Positions 1 to 8,467 are shown, counted from the first letter of the stretch. The stretch is 64,000 nucleotides of DNA from Streptomyces sp. MMG1121 (GCF_001280015.1 NZ_LGDV01000025.1:62001-126000); one strand, 5' to 3'. Translations and numbers: made by a program. The notes: generated by a model not told the origin, from the letters alone.

Positions 1-212
1 GGGTCCTGCGGGAGGTAGCCGACCTCGCCGGAGCGGGCGATCTGGCCCCCGGCGGGGATGCCCTCGCCGGCCAGGCACTTGGTGAGGGTGGTCTTGCCGG
101 CGCCGTTGCGGCCGACGAGGCCGATGCGGTCGCCCTTGGCGACACGGAAGGTGGCGTTCTCGATGAGGACGCGCGCACCGGCGCGCAGCTCGATACCGGA
201 GGCGGAGATCAC
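1..212 (-). CDS. ABC-F family ATP-binding protein (N-terminal part, cut by window edge)
   Basis: Only about the first 70 codons are inside the window. The reading begins at a GTG (VISASGIEL...) and contains a clear Walker A motif, GRNGAGKTT, followed by the LTKCLAGE helix and GYLPQDP, the usual Q-loop context of ABC-F proteins. There is no membrane segment. This family of soluble tandem-ATPase proteins acts on ribosomes (translation factors or antibiotic ribosome protection). Which subtype this is cannot be told from the fragment. A long gene-free stretch lies upstream of the start. Confidence 0.85.
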   Translation of the reverse strand, partial: MISASGIELRAGARVLIENATFRVAKGDRIGLVGRNGAGKTTLTKCLAGEGIPAGGQIARSGEVGYLPQD

Positions 213-689
213 GGACAGACTCCAGGGCGTACAGGAAGGGTCGGGTGGACGGCTGAGGGCGTTCCCGCCGTCTAATGCGCGAGGAGAATGGCCATGGAAG
301 CAGTCTAACGGGGCCGTGCAAGCGGTTTTTCTACGTCCGTGCGTTCGGTCCCGCTCCGGCCCGTGCCCTCGGGCGCCGTTCCCGCAGGTCGTTGCTGGGG
401 GCGGACGGCCCGGGGTGATCCACCCGAGGTCGTCCGGGGCCGTCGGCCGCCCGGTCCGGGCGTGATCACCGGCCTGGGCAGTGCCTCGCGCGCGGCCCGG
501 CCGTCCCGGCACGCGCGCGAGGACGTCCTTTCGCTGCCCACGGCCCCGGATCGGTCGGCGAGCCCGGTGCGGGCCGGGCGGGAGGTCCCCCGTTCGGGTG
601 TTCGTCCGGGGGCGGGGCGGCGCGGCGGGTAGGGATGCCGCCAGGCTTCGCACGACGGGCGCGACGGCGTGGGCAGAGGGCGGTGACGC
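213..689. other. Gene-free stretch between divergent ABC-F and metallopeptidase genes
   Basis: This 477-base region separates two outward-facing genes and must hold both promoters. All open frames here are short, arginine/proline-rich and without ribosome sites, which is typical of GC-rich non-coding sequence. The only structure I can point to is the 11-bp inverted repeat at 484-522. A six-codon ORF (288-308) preceded by GAGGAG looks fortuitous. Confidence 0.6.
484..522. repeat. Perfect 11-bp inverted repeat
   Basis: CCTCGCGCGCG (484-494) and CGCGCGCGAGG (512-522) are exact reverse complements separated by 17 bases. As RNA this would be a very stable hairpin on either strand. It has no U-tract and sits in the intergenic region between divergent genes, so it may be a transcript-leader structure or protein site rather than a terminator. 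Confidence 0.6.
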
Positions 690-1577
690 GTGCAGTTCGA
701 CGACGACGCGAACCTGGACACCTCCGAGGTGCAGGACCAGCGCGGCAGCCGGATCCCCGGCGGCAGGGCGACCATCGGGGGCGGCCTGGCCGGGGTGATC
801 GCGCTGCTGCTGGGGCTGTACCTGGGCGTGGGCCCGGACCAGCTCGGGCTGTCCTCCGGCGGCCCGGCCGAGCCCACCGCCTCCTCGCTCGCGCAGGTCC
901 AGCAGTCCTGCCGTACCGGGAGGGACGCGAACGTCCGGGACGACTGCCGGGCGGTGGCCGTGGTGAACAGCGTGCAGGACTACTGGACCCAGGAGTTCCG
1001 GCGGCGCGGGGGGACGTACAGCGCCTCGCCGACCGTGTTCTTCAGCGGACGGGTCGCCACCGCGTGCGGCGCGGCGACCTCGGCGGTGGGGCCGTTCTAC
1101 TGCCCGGGTGACCGCAAGGTCTATCTGGACCTGGGCTTCTTCGACGAGCTGCGCACGAAGTTCGGGTCCACCGGCGGCCCGTTCGCGCAGGCGTACGTGA
1201 TCGCGCACGAGTACGGTCACCACGTCCAGGATCTGCAGGGCCTCCTCGGCCGTTCCCAGGACGGGCTGACCGGGGCGAACAGCAACTCGGTGCGCACGGA
1301 ACTCCAGGCCGACTGCTACGCCGGGGTGTGGGCGCACCACGCGACGACGACGCCGGCCGCGTCGACCGGCAGACCGCTGGTCACGAGCCTGAGCGCCGCG
1401 GACATCCGGGACGGGCTGGACGCCGCGGCCGCCGTGGGCGACGACCGGATCCAGCAGCGGTACCAGGGCCGGGTGACGCCGGAGACGTGGACGCACGGGT
1501 CGGCCCAGCAGCGGCAGCAGTGGTTCCGGCAGGGCTACCGCACGGGCGACATGAGGCAGTGCGACACGTTCCGCTGA
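690..1577 (+). CDS. Neutral zinc metallopeptidase (YpfJ-like), membrane-anchored
   Basis: A 295-residue protein with an acidic N-terminus, one hydrophobic segment at about residues 28-47 (GGLAGVIALLLGLYLG) and an extracytoplasmic catalytic domain. The zinc-binding motif HEYGHH is at about residues 173-178, with a downstream TELQADCYAGVWA segment supplying the third ligand region. This arrangement is that of the putative neutral zinc metallopeptidase (YpfJ) family; the substrate is unknown. Four cysteines between residues 74 and 138 could form disulfides outside the cell. The GTG start at 690 is preceded by AGAGGG about nine bases upstream. The gene appears monocistronic. Confidence 0.85.
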   Translation: MQFDDDANLDTSEVQDQRGSRIPGGRATIGGGLAGVIALLLGLYLGVGPDQLGLSSGGPAEPTASSLAQVQQSCRTGRDANVRDDCRAVAVVNSVQDYWTQEFRRRGGTYSASPTVFFSGRVATACGAATSAVGPFYCPGDRKVYLDLGFFDELRTKFGSTGGPFAQAYVIAHEYGHHVQDLQGLLGRSQDGLTGANSNSVRTELQADCYAGVWAHHATTTPAASTGRPLVTSLSAADIRDGLDAAAAVGDDRIQQRYQGRVTPETWTHGSAQQRQQWFRQGYRTGDMRQCDTFR

Positions 1578-1646
1578 GGCGTTGTCAGTGGCGGCTGCGA
1601 GACTGAACGAGACGCCGCACAGCCGGCGTACGAAGGAGTGATCGGC

Positions 1647-2060
1647 ATGGCGGGCATGGGTGGTGGACGGCCGAGCATCTATCCCTCGCTGCTGTACGCG
1701 GACGCGAAGGCGGCGATCAGACAGCTGACGGAGGCCCTCGGCTTCACGGAGCTGTCGGTGTACGAGACGGCGGACGGCCAGGTGATGCACGCCGAGCTGG
1801 TCCAGGGCCACGGCGCGGTGATGATCGGCTCCAAGGGCCGGGGCGGCCGCTTCGACGCCGCGATGAAGGACGCGGGGCCCGCCGGGGTGTACGTCGTCGT
1901 GGACGACGTGGACACCCACCACCAGCGGGCACTGGAGCACGGCGTGGAGATCCTCATGCCGCCGACCGACCAGGACTACGGCTCGCGGGACTACATGGCC
2001 CGGGACCTCGAGGGCAACATCTGGAGCTTCGGGACGTACGCCCCCGAGATCGGCGCCTGA
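1647..2060 (+). CDS. VOC (glyoxalase/bleomycin-resistance fold) family protein
   Basis: A protein of about 137 residues with two beta-alpha-beta-beta-beta modules of the VOC superfamily. IYPSLLYADAKAAIRQLTEALGF is the first strand/helix and the C-terminal YGSRDYMARDLEGNIWSFGTY is the signature second-module end. VOC proteins are metal-dependent lyases, dioxygenases or antibiotic-binding proteins; I cannot assign a substrate. GTG at 1638 overlaps the GAAGGAG ribosome site. ATG at 1647, eight bases after GGAG, is therefore the better start. It follows the metallopeptidase by about 70 bases. Confidence 0.8.
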   Translation: MAGMGGGRPSIYPSLLYADAKAAIRQLTEALGFTELSVYETADGQVMHAELVQGHGAVMIGSKGRGGRFDAAMKDAGPAGVYVVVDDVDTHHQRALEHGVEILMPPTDQDYGSRDYMARDLEGNIWSFGTYAPEIGA

Positions 2061-2103
2061 GACGTCTGCCGCACCCGAGGCGCCCGGGGCGGACGCACGC
2101 CGC

Positions 2104-3441
2104 TCAGCCGCCGGTGTGCACCTGGAACGCGGCCCGGCGCACGGCCTTGGCCAGGGCCGGGTCGGGATGGGCGGCGGCGAGCGCGACCAGGACCTGGACG
2201 GTGCGCGGGTGACCGACGGCGCGGACCTCGTCGAGCAGCTGGGGGACGGTGGGCTGCACCGCGGATTCCAGATGCCGGACCAGCATCGGCGCCTCGCCGT
2301 GGTCGGCGACGGCGGCCGCGGTGTCCACCCACAGCCAGGTCGCCTCCTCACGGGTGAGGGCCTCGTGGGCGTCCTCCGGGTCGGCCCCGTCGTGCTCGGC
2401 GAGCCACAGCAGGGCGTACGGCCTGAGGGCGGGCTCGTCGACGACCGCGTGCACGTCGGGCTCGGCGGGGCCGCCGACGACGCGCAGCGCCTCGAAGGCC
2501 AGACCGCGCAGCAGGGCGTCCTCGCCGCGCGCGGCGTCGATCAGCTGGGTGACGGCGCTGCCGACGGGCCGGGCCGCGAGCCAGGCTCGGTACTCGGCGC
2601 GGGCCGCGTTGGGGCGCAGCTGGGCGCAGCCGCGGAGCATGTCCTCGGCGGACTGCTCGATGTTGCCGGCGGGGCTCTGCGCGGCCACGCAGATCTGCTC
2701 CAGCTTGACCCACACCGCCCAGCTGCCCAGCGGGGTGAGGGTGGCCTGGCCGTCGCCGTAGGTCAGCGCGCCGACGGCGGCGAGGGCCCGCAGCGCCCAG
2801 TCGAGGAGGGGCTCCAGCGGGGTGTCCACGGCCGGGGCGGGGTCCACCCGGGCGGCGGCGGAGCGCTCGGTGCCGGGCTCGTAGGAGACCTCGCAGCGTT
2901 CGGTGCGCAGTTCGGTGACCCGCTGCTGGAGCAGGTCGAGCAGTTGCACGACCGGGACGGGCCCGGCGGACAGCTGGAGGAAGGAGAGTACCTGGGGCAT
3001 GGCCGAGACGACCTCGGCGACCGCGGCGGCCTCGTGCTCCTCCGGCTCCGGGGAGGCGAGCGACCAGGCGTCGAAGAGGGCGACCCAGCCGCGCAGTACG
3101 GCGCTGTCGTCGCGGTCCCAGGCGCGCAGTCGCCAGCCGGGGCGCGCGCTGTCGCCGTGCACCTCGACCAGTCCGGCGAGGCGGGCGGTGTCCCATTCGG
3201 CGCGGATCTGAGCGGCACTCAGGCCGAGGTCGGCGCCCGCACGTTCGGCGGTCGGGTCGGAGAGGGTGGCCTTGCCGTCGGCGGTGGCGCCGGCGCTGCC
3301 GGGGCCGAGGACGGCGTCGGCCCAGCGGGCGACGCGGACCGCGCCCGCCAGGCCGGTGCGCGCCATTCTGGCCAGTTCGGCCGGGGCGGGGGTGCCTTCC
3401 GGCGGCCGGGGTGAGGGGCGCCTCGGGCGACGCTGGTTCAC
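2104..3441 (-). CDS. Conserved hypothetical protein, helical-repeat-like C-terminus
   Basis: No family recognised. From the GTG at 3441 it encodes about 445 residues, almost entirely helical in appearance. A central region is rich in W, L and A (SAVLRGWVALFDAWSLA). The C-terminal 150 residues look like HEAT-type helical hairpins (AVQPTVPQLLDEVRAVGHPRTVQVLVALAAAHPDPALAKAVRRAAF). There is no signal peptide or membrane segment. The open frame extends upstream to 3624, but that part is arginine/proline-rich and probably non-coding. ATG at 3366 is an alternative start. The gene converges with the VOC gene. Confidence 0.6.
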   Translation of the reverse strand: MNQRRPRRPSPRPPEGTPAPAELARMARTGLAGAVRVARWADAVLGPGSAGATADGKATLSDPTAERAGADLGLSAAQIRAEWDTARLAGLVEVHGDSARPGWRLRAWDRDDSAVLRGWVALFDAWSLASPEPEEHEAAAVAEVVSAMPQVLSFLQLSAGPVPVVQLLDLLQQRVTELRTERCEVSYEPGTERSAAARVDPAPAVDTPLEPLLDWALRALAAVGALTYGDGQATLTPLGSWAVWVKLEQICVAAQSPAGNIEQSAEDMLRGCAQLRPNAARAEYRAWLAARPVGSAVTQLIDAARGEDALLRGLAFEALRVVGGPAEPDVHAVVDEPALRPYALLWLAEHDGADPEDAHEALTREEATWLWVDTAAAVADHGEAPMLVRHLESAVQPTVPQLLDEVRAVGHPRTVQVLVALAAAHPDPALAKAVRRAAFQVHTGG

Positions 3442-3699
3442 AGCTCTGGGGGTGGCGGCCAGGGGTCGCGGTCGGACGAGTCGAAGCCTGGAGTCGCGCG
3501 GGATACGGGACGTCACAGGTGCAGTCTTCCGGTTGACGGTCCGAAAACCCAAACGGAATGTCACGGCGGGCGACGGGGCTGGCCAACGCACGGGGTTCGA
3601 CGCGGGGCGAGGTGAGCTGATCAAGCCAGTCGTACGGCCTTAAACGGAATGGCCGGCACCGGGGGATGGCCGCCCATCGGCGGGGTCGTACGAGCCGCC

Positions 3700-4827
3700 T
3701 CACACCAGCGGGGTCATGAAGCGGCGCACCCGCTCCTGGTACGCCTGCGGGTCGGCGTTCCACATCGCCGCGTGCGGGGCCTGCGCCACGGTGTGCAGGG
3801 CGACCAGCTCCGGGCGGCGGGCGGCGAGGCGGCGGGAGTACTCCCAGGGGGCGACCTGGTCGTCGGGGCCGTGGAAGATCAGGGTCGGTACGGTGAGCAG
3901 GTCGGGGTCGGTGGGCTCGGCGGCCCGGTCGGCGTACAGGCCGGTCCGGCCCTGGGCGGCGCGCACCGCCAGCGGCAGCAGCGGCTGCGGGGTGTGGCGG
4001 GCCCGGGCGAGGGCGCGCAGCGTGGCCTCCCAGCTCAGCACGGGTGAGTCGAGGACCAGCCCGGCGATGCGCTCGCGCACCGCGGAGTGCTCTGCGGCGC
4101 GCAGGGCCATGGTGGCGCCGGTGGACCAGCCGAGCAGGACGACCCGGCGGGCGCCGTAGCGGACGGCGTAGCGTATCGCCGCGTCGACGTCCCGCCACTC
4201 GGTCTCGCCGAGGTGGTTCAGCCCGTCCGGCGGGCGCGGGGCGCCGAGGTCGCCGCGGTAGGCGAGGGCGAGGACGGGCACCCGGCGGGCGTGCAGGGGG
4301 CCCATGAGGTTCATGGCCTGTTCCCGGGTGGTGCCGAGGCCGTGCACGGCGATCACCCAGGTGTCCCGGGCCCCGGGCACGAACCAGGCGGGCAGGTTGC
4401 CGAGTTCGCCGGGCACGTCGATGTCGGCGTGGTCGAGGCCGAGGGCGGTGTCCGGATTGCCGACGTAGAGGTTCGGGGTGAGCCAGGCCGCGTCGCCGGG
4501 GGTGAAGGAGCCGTGGGTGACGCGTTCCAGGCGGCGTACGACGGTGTCGGCGCTGTGCCGGGCCGCCGCCAGGACGGGGCCGACGACCGCGTGGGAGCCG
4601 TCGCCGGCGAGGCCGTAGGTGCCGGGGCGCAGGGAGGCGAGGGCGCGGGTGAGCGCGATCCGGCCGGCGGCCGTGCCGTGCACGGTCAGGCGGGGTTCGG
4701 TGGGCAGCGGGCGGCCCGCGGGGGCCTTCAGCGCGGCATCGCTGGCGAACCGGCCGGCGGCGACGGATGCCGCGCCGGCGGCCAGGAACGCCGTGACTGC
4801 CGTGGCGGTCGCTCTGACGGGACGCAC
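3700..4827 (-). CDS. Alpha/beta hydrolase, membrane-anchored or secreted
   Basis: About 375 residues. An N-terminal signal-like hydrophobic segment (AVTAFLAAGAASVAAG) is followed by a long lid/N-domain and then an alpha/beta-hydrolase core. The core shows the oxyanion region VHGLGTTREQ, the nucleophile elbow GWSTG (serine in GxSxG), an acid near FHGPDDQVAPWEYS and the C-terminal histidine in QAPHAAMW. The catalytic triad therefore looks complete. The substrate is unknown; the homologues I recall are annotated simply as secreted hydrolase or prolyl-oligopeptidase-like. The GTG at 4827 has GGAGG just upstream with very short spacing, so the start is uncertain. Confidence 0.75.
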   Translation of the reverse strand: MRPVRATATAVTAFLAAGAASVAAGRFASDAALKAPAGRPLPTEPRLTVHGTAAGRIALTRALASLRPGTYGLAGDGSHAVVGPVLAAARHSADTVVRRLERVTHGSFTPGDAAWLTPNLYVGNPDTALGLDHADIDVPGELGNLPAWFVPGARDTWVIAVHGLGTTREQAMNLMGPLHARRVPVLALAYRGDLGAPRPPDGLNHLGETEWRDVDAAIRYAVRYGARRVVLLGWSTGATMALRAAEHSAVRERIAGLVLDSPVLSWEATLRALARARHTPQPLLPLAVRAAQGRTGLYADRAAEPTDPDLLTVPTLIFHGPDDQVAPWEYSRRLAARRPELVALHTVAQAPHAAMWNADPQAYQERVRRFMTPLV

Positions 4828-4907
4828 CCCTCCAGTCTCGTGGGGGTTCGTGCCACCGGCCAGCGGAGGGGCGGGCGGAGTCGGACCGTGCGGCGGAGCG
4901 GGGCGGA

Positions 4908-5579
4908 TCACTTCCGCTGCCCGTACCCGCGCAGCCGCTCCCCCGCCTCCCTCAGCTGTGTCTCGGTCAGCAGGGACGGGGTCAGGCCCGGCACGCTCGA
5001 TGCCGTCAGCCACAGGCGGCACATCCACTCCAGCTGGGCGGTGCGGTCGTAGGCCTGGTCGAGGGTGGTGCCGTAGGTGATCGTGCCGTGGTTCTGCAGG
5101 AGGCAGCCGGAGCGGCCGGTCAGGGCGCGGAGCATGTTCTCGGCCAGTTCGTCGGTGCCGTAGGTGGCGTAGGGGGCGACGCGGACGGAGCCGCCGAGGG
5201 CGCCGGTCATGTAGTGGACCGGCGGGAGTTCGGGCACCAGCGTGGAGACGGCGGTGGCGTGCACGGCGTGGGTGTGGACGATCGCGCGGGCGTCGGTGGT
5301 GCGGTAGACGGCGAGGTGCATGGGCAGCTCGCTGGTCGGCACCAGCGTGCCGAACACCTGGCGGCCGGCCAGGTCGACGCCGGTGAGGTCGTCCGGGGTG
5401 AGCCGGTCGTAGGGGACGCCCGACGGGGTGACCAGCACGAGGTCCCCGACGCGCGCCGAGACGTTGCCGGAGGTGCCGACCACCAGCCCGTCGGCGACGG
5501 TCCGCCGCGCCGTGGCGACCAGTTCCGCCCACATACGTTCCTGTTCCGCGTCCTGCGCGTCCCGCCGCTGTTCAGCCAT
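4908..5579 (-). CDS. Class II aldolase/adducin family protein (L-fuculose-phosphate aldolase-like)
   Basis: A 223-residue zinc-dependent class II aldolase. It has GTSGNVSAR near residue 35 (phosphate-binding loop), the catalytic Glu in TSELPMH (about E84), zinc ligands in HTHAVH (about H102 and H104) and the third ligand in QNHG (about H164). The family cleaves phosphorylated sugars such as fuculose-1-phosphate or ribulose-phosphate. The true substrate is not clear, because no kinase or isomerase gene is beside it. ATG at 5579 is preceded by AGGA at suitable spacing. It is transcribed divergently from the lysozyme gene. Confidence 0.85.
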   Translation of the reverse strand: MAEQRRDAQDAEQERMWAELVATARRTVADGLVVGTSGNVSARVGDLVLVTPSGVPYDRLTPDDLTGVDLAGRQVFGTLVPTSELPMHLAVYRTTDARAIVHTHAVHATAVSTLVPELPPVHYMTGALGGSVRVAPYATYGTDELAENMLRALTGRSGCLLQNHGTITYGTTLDQAYDRTAQLEWMCRLWLTASSVPGLTPSLLTETQLREAGERLRGYGQRK

Positions 5580-5639
5580 GCCGCGATCCTGCCGGAAGCC
5601 ACGCGTGGACGACGTGCCTCCGAATGGGCGGAACTTGTC

Positions 5640-5669
5640 GCGAATCACCGGAATGCGGCACCGATTCGC
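5640..5669. repeat. 7-bp inverted repeat in the aldolase/lysozyme intergenic region
   Basis: GCGAATC (5640-5646) and GATTCGC (5663-5669) are perfect reverse complements 16 bases apart, midway between two divergent genes. This is the arrangement of a dimeric regulator site, or of overlapping promoter elements. No regulator gene is adjacent. Confidence 0.4.
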
Positions 5670-5740
5670 TGATAACCGGGCCTTGAATGATCCCTCTTGC
5701 TCGCCGGACGACACGCTCGTCCGCCGACCCGGGGAGACAC

Positions 5741-6496
5741 ATGGCCAGTGAACGCACCCTGATCCGTCGCCGCCGCGGTGTCCTCGCGGCGGCGACGGCG
5801 GTGCTCGCCCTCACGGTGCCCACGGCCGCGGCGGCCGGTCCCCCGGCACTGGCCTCGCCCCGGACCCGGGGGCACGACGTCTCCTCGCACCAGAAGCACG
5901 TCGACTGGGAGGACGTACAGGACAAGGGGGCACGGTTCGTCTACATCAAGGCGACCGAGTCCACGGACTACCACAACCCCTACTTCGGCGGGCAGTACGA
6001 CGGCGCGCGCGAGGCGGGCCTGATCCGTGGCGCGTACCACTTCGCGCTCCCGGACGAGTCCTCCGGCGCCCAGCAGGCCAAGTACTTCCTGGACAACGGG
6101 GGCGACTGGCAGGCCGACGGCTGGACGCTGCCGCCCGCGCTGGACATCGAGTACAACCCGTACAGCAAGAAGCACAAGTGCTATGGCGTGAGCAAGAAGA
6201 AGATGGTCCGCTGGATCCGGTCCTTCAGCGACGAGGTCAAGCGGCAGACCGGCCGCCGCCCGGTGATCTACACGACGGCCCAGTGGTGGAAGCTCTGCAC
6301 CGGCAACAGCCGCGCGTTCGCCTCCAAGAACCCCCTGTGGATCGCCCGCCACGGCACCGCGCGGCCGGGGCCGCTGCCGGGCGGCTGGCGGCACTGGACG
6401 TTCTGGCAGAACGGCACCCGGGGCAGCCTGCCGGGTGACCAGAATCTCTTCGACGGCTCGGTCGGCCGACTGCGTACCTTCGCGCGGGGCCGGTAG
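5741..6496 (+). CDS. Secreted GH25 lysozyme (muramidase)
   Basis: About 251 residues. An RRRR-containing signal peptide (VLAAATAVLALTVPTAAAA) is followed by one GH25 catalytic domain. It carries the N-terminal HDVSSHQ motif, FVYIKATES, a GAYHFA strand and the acidic catalytic pair in LDIEYN, and ends with a WTFWQN strand. This is the 1,4-beta-N-acetylmuramidase type that cleaves peptidoglycan outside the cell. No cell-wall-binding domain is attached, so it is close to the minimal length for the family. GGGGAG precedes ATG 5741 by about five bases. Confidence 0.9.
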   Translation: MASERTLIRRRRGVLAAATAVLALTVPTAAAAGPPALASPRTRGHDVSSHQKHVDWEDVQDKGARFVYIKATESTDYHNPYFGGQYDGAREAGLIRGAYHFALPDESSGAQQAKYFLDNGGDWQADGWTLPPALDIEYNPYSKKHKCYGVSKKKMVRWIRSFSDEVKRQTGRRPVIYTTAQWWKLCTGNSRAFASKNPLWIARHGTARPGPLPGGWRHWTFWQNGTRGSLPGDQNLFDGSVGRLRTFARGR

Positions 6497-6570
6497 TCAA
6501 GGGGCGCCTGGGTCGCCAGCGACGAACGGAACCTCACCCCCTCCCTCCGGACACCGCTACGCCCGGCCCA

Positions 6571-6592
6571 GTTCACCTTCCGTTCATCCAGG
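6571..6592 (+). promoter_or_regulatory. Candidate PHO box (PhoP site) upstream of the PiT transporter
   Basis: Two adjacent 11-base direct repeats, GTTCACCTTCC (6571-6581) and GTTCATCCAGG (6582-6592), match the streptomycete PHO-box unit that begins GTTCACC. A further GTTCGTCC occurs at 6601. The site lies 48 bases upstream of the phosphate transporter start, so PhoP control of a PiT gene is the natural reading. Assignment rests on pattern only. Confidence 0.7.
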
Positions 6593-6639
6593 TTGCCTAC
6601 GTTCGTCCAGCCAACGACCTCGAACGATTGCCTGGGTAA

Positions 6640-7902
6640 ATGGAAAGCTTCTCGCTGATCCTCGCGATTGTGGTGGTAACCGCACTCGCGTTTGATTTCA
6701 CGAACGGTTTCCACGACACCGCCAACGCGATGGCGACCACCATCTCGACAGGCGCCCTGAAGCCCAAGATCGCAGTGGCCATGTCCGCCGTCCTGAACCT
6801 GGTGGGCGCCTTCCTCTCCGTGGAGGTCGCGAACACGATCTCCAAGGGGCTCGTCGACGAGAAGGGCATCCGTCCCGAGGTCATCTTCGCCGCCCTGGTC
6901 GGCGCGATCCTCTGGAATCTGCTGACCTGGCTGGTGGGCCTGCCGTCCAGTTCCTCGCACGCCCTGATGGGCGGCCTGATCGGCGCCACCGTCGCCTCCG
7001 CCGGTTTCGGCGCCGTGCACGGGGACGTGCTGGTGACCAAGGTGCTGCTCCCGGCGGTCGCCGCGCCGGTCGTCGCGGGCGTCGCGGCCCTGCTGTCCAC
7101 CCGCCTCTCGTACGGGATCGGCGGCAAGTCCGAGGGCGAGGCCACCCGCAAGGGCTACCGCGCCGGCCAGATCGCCTCCGCCGGACTCGTCTCTCTCGCC
7201 CACGGCACCAACGACGCCCAGAAGACGATGGGCATCATCACGCTCGCGCTGATCGCGGGCGGCGCCATCGCCCCCGGCTCGAACCCTCCCACCTGGGTGA
7301 TCCTCTCCGCGGGCCTGGCCATCGCGCTCGGCACCTACATCGGCGGCTGGCGCATCATCCGCACCATGGGCACGGGCCTGACCGACCTGGAGCCGCGCCA
7401 GGGCTTCGCCGCCCAGACCAGTGCCGCGACCGCCATCCTGGCCTCCTCCCACCTGGGCTTCTCCCTGTCCACCACGCACGTCGTCTCCGGCGCCGTGATG
7501 GGCACGGGCCTCGGCCGCAAGGGCGGCGTGGTCCGCTGGTCCACCGCGACCCGCATGCTCGTCGCCTGGGTCCTCACCCTCCCGGCCGCCGCGCTGGTCG
7601 GCGCGGGCGCCGAGTCCGTGACGGACCTCGGTGACTGGGGCACCGCCGTGGTCGCGGTCTTCCTGGTCGCCGCGAGCGCCGCGATCTGGAAGATCTCCCG
7701 CCGCGAGGTCGTCGACGCCACCAACGTCGTCGAGGAGAGCGCACCGCCGGCCGGCGTGGTGACCACCGCCATCGCCGCGGTGACCCCGCCCCCGGCCGGC
7801 ACGATCGGCGACGACCTGACGGCCACGATCGCCTCCCCGGCCGCGTCCCCGGCCACCGCCGAGACCGCCGCTCCGGCCGCCCCGCCGACCGCCACCGTCT
7901 GA
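6640..7902 (+). CDS. pitH2: Low-affinity inorganic phosphate transporter, PiT family
   Basis: A 420-residue polytopic membrane protein with the duplicated PiT signatures: FDFTNGFHDTANAMATTIST near residue 20 and SLAHGTNDAQKTMG near residue 185. About ten hydrophobic segments lie between and after these. The C-terminal 60 residues are a hydrophilic, Ala/Pro-rich tail. PiT carriers move metal-phosphate complexes by proton symport. The preceding PHO-like repeats and the downstream small membrane protein match the layout I recall for S. coelicolor pitH2; the symbol is given on that resemblance. The ribosome site before ATG 6640 is weak. Confidence 0.88.
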   Translation: MESFSLILAIVVVTALAFDFTNGFHDTANAMATTISTGALKPKIAVAMSAVLNLVGAFLSVEVANTISKGLVDEKGIRPEVIFAALVGAILWNLLTWLVGLPSSSSHALMGGLIGATVASAGFGAVHGDVLVTKVLLPAVAAPVVAGVAALLSTRLSYGIGGKSEGEATRKGYRAGQIASAGLVSLAHGTNDAQKTMGIITLALIAGGAIAPGSNPPTWVILSAGLAIALGTYIGGWRIIRTMGTGLTDLEPRQGFAAQTSAATAILASSHLGFSLSTTHVVSGAVMGTGLGRKGGVVRWSTATRMLVAWVLTLPAAALVGAGAESVTDLGDWGTAVVAVFLVAASAAIWKISRREVVDATNVVEESAPPAGVVTTAIAAVTPPPAGTIGDDLTATIASPAASPATAETAAPAAPPTATV

Positions 7903-7935
7903 CCCGGCCACTCCGGTTAACAAGGAAGCATCCCC

Positions 7936-8163
7936 ATGAAGATCGACTGGTCGGCCATCGGCTCCGTCTTCGGCGTCAGCCTCGTGTTCACGGTGGGCCT
8001 GGTGGCCCTGTTCACCCTCGGCATCAACGGTCTGGCCCGGCGCGAGAAGGCCGCGGCGCAGGGTGACTCCGCCGCCCTCGCCGTCACCGGCGCCTACGTC
8101 TGCTTCGCGGCCTGCGCGGCGGCGGTGGCGTACGGCATCTTCCTGATCGTGGCCAAGGCCTGA
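7936..8163 (+). CDS. Small two-helix membrane protein linked to the phosphate transporter
   Basis: 75 residues with two hydrophobic segments, about residues 8-30 (IGSVFGVSLVFTVGLVALFTLGI) and 50-73 (VTGAYVCFAACAAAVAYGIFLIV), joined by a charged loop. It begins 33 bases after the PiT stop with a good AAGGAAG ribosome site and is followed at once by a terminator, so it is cotranscribed with the transporter. The function is unknown. An accessory or stabilising subunit is a reasonable inference. Confidence 0.8.
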   Translation: MKIDWSAIGSVFGVSLVFTVGLVALFTLGINGLARREKAAAQGDSAALAVTGAYVCFAACAAAVAYGIFLIVAKA

Positions 8164-8181
8164 CAGCGCCCGAACCTCGGC

Positions 8182-8217
8182 AAGGCTCCTCTCCGGCGAC
8201 ATCCGCAGAGGAGCCTT
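8182..8217 (+). terminator. Terminator after the phosphate transporter operon
   Basis: AAGGCTCCTCT (8182-8192) and AGAGGAGCCTT (8207-8217) form a perfect 11-bp stem with a 14-base loop, 19 bases after the stop codon of the small membrane protein. The A-run on the left arm and T-run on the right arm suit termination. It insulates the phosphate operon from the cobalamin riboswitch. Confidence 0.85.
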
Positions 8218-8294
8218 CCGCATGTCCGCACGCCCGCGATGTGGGGATCGGCACACTCTCCCCTCGCAGGTCAACGGCAAGTTGACGGCCCTTC

Positions 8295-8425
8295 CGGGCG
8301 CGTGGTGGACTGCCCGGGCCATGTACGGCGGCAGCAGAGGAAGCCGGTGCGAATCCGGCGCGGTCCCGCCACTGTCACCGGGGAAGAACCCCCGGGAGCC
8401 AGGAACTCTCGCCGCCGCATCTCGT
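8295..8425 (+). ncRNA. Cobalamin riboswitch upstream of the cob operon
   Basis: It shows the conserved core AAGCCGGTGCGAATCCGGCG followed by CGGTCCCGCCACTGT (8341-8375) and a B12 box, GAGCCAGGAACTCTCGCC (8396-8413). GGCGGC near 8328 can pair with GCCGCC near 8411. These elements bind adenosylcobalamin and shut off expression of B12 synthesis or uptake genes. The next gene is cobD. CAGGG/CCCTG (8431-8448) just downstream could belong to the expression platform. Outer boundaries are approximate because the P1 stem was not resolved. Confidence 0.9.
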
Positions 8426-8467
8426 CGAACCAGGGCGCGGACACCCTGAGTGAGGACATCGATCGCC

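Noticed and set aside
288..308. Six-codon ORF after GAGGAG in the ABC-F upstream gap
   Set aside because: It is on the strand opposite to the ABC-F gene, the spacing to the first ATG is one base, and nothing follows it in frame.
305..877. Long minus-strand open frame over the first intergenic region
   Set aside because: Composition is Arg/Pro/Ser-rich shadow sequence typical of GC-rich DNA, and it overlaps the well-supported metallopeptidase start.
3442..3624. N-terminal extension of the conserved hypothetical gene to 3624
   Set aside because: The stretch is Arg/Pro-rich with poor codon bias and no ribosome site. GTG 3441 or ATG 3366 are better starts.
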